From an uncultured Clostridia bacterium (GTDB lineage Bacteria > Bacillota > Clostridia > Peptostreptococcales > Anaerovoracaceae): 7,326 nt of DNA. Positions 4,889 through 7,326 of the stretch are shown in pieces. Position 1 is the stretch's first letter; each line of letters starts with the position of its first letter. Made by a program: the position numbers and the translations under genes. The notes under the pieces are model-generated. The model did no database searches and had not been told where the DNA came from. It was given only the letters and a program-made list of their open reading frames with translations. The stretch spans positions 1 to 7,326 of the forward strand of contig CAMNJG010000072.1 in assembly GCA_946541285.1 (NCBI GenBank), read 5' to 3'.

Positions 4889-7326
4889 ATGGCACACAGA
4901 TCACCATCATTGATAGAAGGACCAAGAATCCTTTACAGACAGGGGATCAAGGAAAAACTGTCCGGTATTTTCGATTCTTCCCTGTTTTATGTCATTGCGG
5001 GCATGGGTTATGGGAAATCCACGGCTGTGCGCGATTATCTGGAGCACCGGCGCCGGATCCGGACCATCTGGTTCTCATTCCGCGAGGAAGAAAATGTAGA
5101 GGACATGTGGCTGTGGGTCCGGTTCAGCAAACTGGTCGAGAAGAAAAACAAGGCGCTGGGCCGTAACCTGCTGGAATACGGGCTGCCTTACAGCAAATAC
5201 GACCTGGACCGTCTGGAGCAGTCCCTGCGGGATGTCATCGAGATCGATACCGTCGTGGTCTATGACGATATGCAGTGCTGCAGCAGCAACTATATCCACG
5301 GGCTCCTGAGGAAAATCGCGGATATGGCGATTCCCCGCCTGCATATTGTCCTCATTTCCAGGGAGTACCCGGAAGCGGAAGTCAGTACCCTGCTGTCAAC
5401 CGGAAAAGCCAAAATCATGACAGAAAATGATTTCCGTTTTACTCCGACAGAGTGCTCGGACTTTTTCATCCTCAATGACGCGGCACTGGGGCCGGAGGAC
5501 AATGAAAAACTCTGGAAGCATACAAAAGGATGGGCTTCCGGCCTCTATATGGCGCTGATGTATTACCGGTCCTACGGAACGCTCAGCATCATGCCGGAAG
5601 GCAATGAGCTGATGCGGCGGGCGATTTACGATCACTTTGACCTGAAAACAAAGCAGTCGCTCCTGGTACTGTCCCGCCTCCGCTATTTCAGCCTGGACCA
5701 GGCGGAGATTATTACCGGCGACCGCGATATCCGCGGGATTATTTCCAATATGTATAGCAGCTACTGTTTCATCAAGTATGATGATGAGACGGGAGATTAC
5801 AGTTTCCACAGCCTGCTCTGGAGTCTCCTGGACATGGAGTTTCAGAGGTCGGGGCTGGACGAAGACGAAATTTATGAGAAGCAGGGCGTCTGGTGTATGG
5901 CTTCTGACGAAAAAATCGGCGCAATCCGTGCCTTTACGCGCTGCAGGGATCATGACCGGATCCTGTCGATCATGGCGGAACAGAATTCCACCAAACTGAT
6001 GGAAATCTCTCCGAATACGATTATTGACGCCTTCAGCCAGATGGACCTGGAAACAAAACTGTCCAATCCGCTGGGATACCTTTCTTTTATTTATTCCTAC
6101 AGCACTCACATCGATGTGGAAAAGGGCGCGGAGATGCTGAGCGTCGCGAAAGAGCATTATTCCAATCCGCAGAAGTCCCCGGAAATTGTCGGGAGAAACC
6201 AGATTCTGGGAGAGATCGCCCTGATCGAAAGTATCCGGGCCTTCAATGACCTGGAGGAAATGTTCCGCTGTTATGAGCGGGCCTACGAATATTTTGACGG
6301 CGGGACTTCTGTCATCTATTCCTCGGATATCAACGTCACCTTTGGCATTCCGCTGACCATGTTCCTCTATCACCGTAACCTGGGCGAACTGGAGCAGCTG
6401 GTAAAGCTGGTGGAAAACGAGTTCTGGATTTACAATCATATCGCCAACGGCAGCGGGACAGGGTTTGAATTCCTGCTGCGCTCCGAGTTTGAATTCAAAA
6501 AAGGACATTTCGAAGAAGCGGAGATGCTGGCGTACAAAGCGGTGTATAAAGGGCAGATGCGGGATCAGTGCGATATTATCCTGTCGGCGTCCTTCGTCAT
6601 CCTGCGCATCGCGCTGTTCAACTGCCATTTCCGGGAAGTCAACGATATCCTGCTGCAGATGATGCAGGAAGTGGAGCGGAACGGCTCGCCGGTGATGCTG
6701 ACCTGTTATGAATTTATCCTCGGCTACGTTTTCAGTTTCCTGGGGATGTTTGAACTGGTCCCGAAATGGATCAATATCCAGGGCGTGGCGGATTCCCGTT
6801 TCATGGCCATCAGCCGCAACAGCGCGTACATTATCAGGGGAAAATATCTCAGTGAGTGCGGGGATTATGAAGCGTTACTGGAACTGTCCCGCCGGATGAT
6901 GCCGATCTACGAGCGGCATAAAACCATCGACGGCGTAATGATTTTCAAAGTCTTTGAGGCGATTGCGCTGTACCATCTGCAGGGGCAGTCCGCGGGTGTG
7001 CGGTCGATGCGTGAGGCTCTGGAAATGGCAGAGCAGGATGGCATCGTTGTCACGATTGGCGAGAATACCTATGAAACCATCCCGATGCTGGAGGAAATTG
7101 ATACTCCGTTTGCCAGAAAAGTCCTTCGTTTCGCGCATCAGTATGTCACCGCGAAAAATAACTACCGCAATAAAGCACGGCATGAGGATCTCACCAAGCG
7201 CGAGATTGAAGTGATGGATCTGGTCTGCGACGGACTGACGGCAGAGGCGATCGCGGAAAAACTCTATATCTCCCATTCCACAGTGAAAAAGCATATGGCC
7301 AATGTCTATCAGAAGCTGGGAGTCAA
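4889..7326 (+). CDS. MalT-like STAND ATPase, LuxR-family transcriptional regulator (3' end cut by the window)
   Basis: The frame is open from ATG 4889 to the window edge: 812 codons plus two bases, with no stop. The N-terminus is a STAND-type NTPase. Its Walker A is AGMGYGKST (37-45), followed by WFSF (61-64) as in MalT. Walker B is VVVYDDMQ (122-129), with a sensor-like LISREYP (155-161) and GWASGL (214-219). FHSLL at 306-310 matches the family's FHxLF position. Residues of about 330-755 are a helical, TPR-like region, probably the signal-sensing arm, with no motif I recognise. Residues 768-812 begin a LuxR/GerE helix-turn-helix: LTKREIEV, GLTAEAIAEKL, STVKKHM and YQKLGV. Only about 10-20 residues should be missing. 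Such proteins normally bind ATP and a ligand, oligomerise and activate transcription; no signal can be named here. Its position 53 bp after wecB suggests a link to surface polymer synthesis, but that is only inference from context. Confidence 0.9.
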   Translation, partial: MAHRSPSLIEGPRILYRQGIKEKLSGIFDSSLFYVIAGMGYGKSTAVRDYLEHRRRIRTIWFSFREEENVEDMWLWVRFSKLVEKKNKALGRNLLEYGLPYSKYDLDRLEQSLRDVIEIDTVVVYDDMQCCSSNYIHGLLRKIADMAIPRLHIVLISREYPEAEVSTLLSTGKAKIMTENDFRFTPTECSDFFILNDAALGPEDNEKLWKHTKGWASGLYMALMYYRSYGTLSIMPEGNELMRRAIYDHFDLKTKQSLLVLSRLRYFSLDQAEIITGDRDIRGIISNMYSSYCFIKYDDETGDYSFHSLLWSLLDMEFQRSGLDEDEIYEKQGVWCMASDEKIGAIRAFTRCRDHDRILSIMAEQNSTKLMEISPNTIIDAFSQMDLETKLSNPLGYLSFIYSYSTHIDVEKGAEMLSVAKEHYSNPQKSPEIVGRNQILGEIALIESIRAFNDLEEMFRCYERAYEYFDGGTSVIYSSDINVTFGIPLTMFLYHRNLGELEQLVKLVENEFWIYNHIANGSGTGFEFLLRSEFEFKKGHFEEAEMLAYKAVYKGQMRDQCDIILSASFVILRIALFNCHFREVNDILLQMMQEVERNGSPVMLTCYEFILGYVFSFLGMFELVPKWINIQGVADSRFMAISRNSAYIIRGKYLSECGDYEALLELSRRMMPIYERHKTIDGVMIFKVFEAIALYHLQGQSAGVRSMREALEMAEQDGIVVTIGENTYETIPMLEEIDTPFARKVLRFAHQYVTAKNNYRNKARHEDLTKREIEVMDLVCDGLTAEAIAEKLYISHSTVKKHMANVYQKLGV

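Noticed and set aside
5396..6628. 410-codon open frame on the minus strand opposite the LuxR-type gene
   Set aside because: It lies wholly within the clearly coding plus-strand STAND ATPase gene, and its product shows no recognisable domain. The openness reflects codon use on the plus strand.
1..7326. CRISPR array, tRNA or rRNA gene, transposase, toxin-antitoxin or defence system
   Set aside because: No regularly spaced direct repeats, tRNA-like cloverleaf, rRNA segment, integrase or transposase motif was seen. The STAND-type ATPase carries a LuxR helix-turn-helix rather than an effector domain, so it reads as a regulator and not as an Avs-like defence protein.

Overview
The window looks like chromosomal DNA from an uncultured anaerobic Firmicute, probably of the class Clostridia. 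This is inference from three things. The codon use is moderately GC-rich, with AGGAG-type ribosome binding sites. A ComEB-type dCMP deaminase sits directly before a TagO/WecA and WecB/MnaA pair. A large MalT-like LuxR regulator follows. I cannot assign a genus. All genes lie on the plus strand, and nothing here looks like a phage, plasmid or integrative element.

Layout: positions 1-405 are non-coding, visibly richer in A/T than the genes, and filled with inverted repeats in series. These include a perfect 14-bp stem (188-201/226-239) and an imperfect palindrome (266-313) that resembles intergenic repeats of gut Clostridia. At 406-1149 is a HAD-family phosphatase or phosphomutase-like gene. 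A good sigma-A type promoter (TTGAAC, 17 bp, TGaTATAAT) spans its stop codon and points into a tight cluster: truA (1246-2100), the dCMP deaminase comEB (2078-2575, overlapping truA by 23 bp), a TagO/WecA undecaprenyl-phosphate sugar-1-phosphate transferase (2572-3690, ATGA overlap) and the UDP-GlcNAc 2-epimerase wecB/mnaA (3729-4835). A STAND ATPase/LuxR regulator then starts at 4889 and runs off the window end inside its DNA-binding domain.

How the genes work together: TruA (tRNA modification) and ComEB (dUMP supply for dTTP) are housekeeping enzymes. The TagO/WecA and WecB pair starts a lipid-linked surface polymer: the first loads GlcNAc-1-P (or a similar sugar) onto undecaprenyl phosphate, and the second makes UDP-ManNAc, the usual second sugar of a wall teichoic acid linkage unit or ECA-like polymer. 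Genes for the later steps are not in the window. The MalT-like regulator is close enough to be co-transcribed, but nothing in the sequence shows its signal or targets.

Most of the window is ordinary. The parts worth a second look are the hairpin-rich leader at 1-313, the hairpins that can mask the wecB ribosome binding site, and the divergent sensor region of the MalT-like regulator. I did not find a convincing new multi-gene system.
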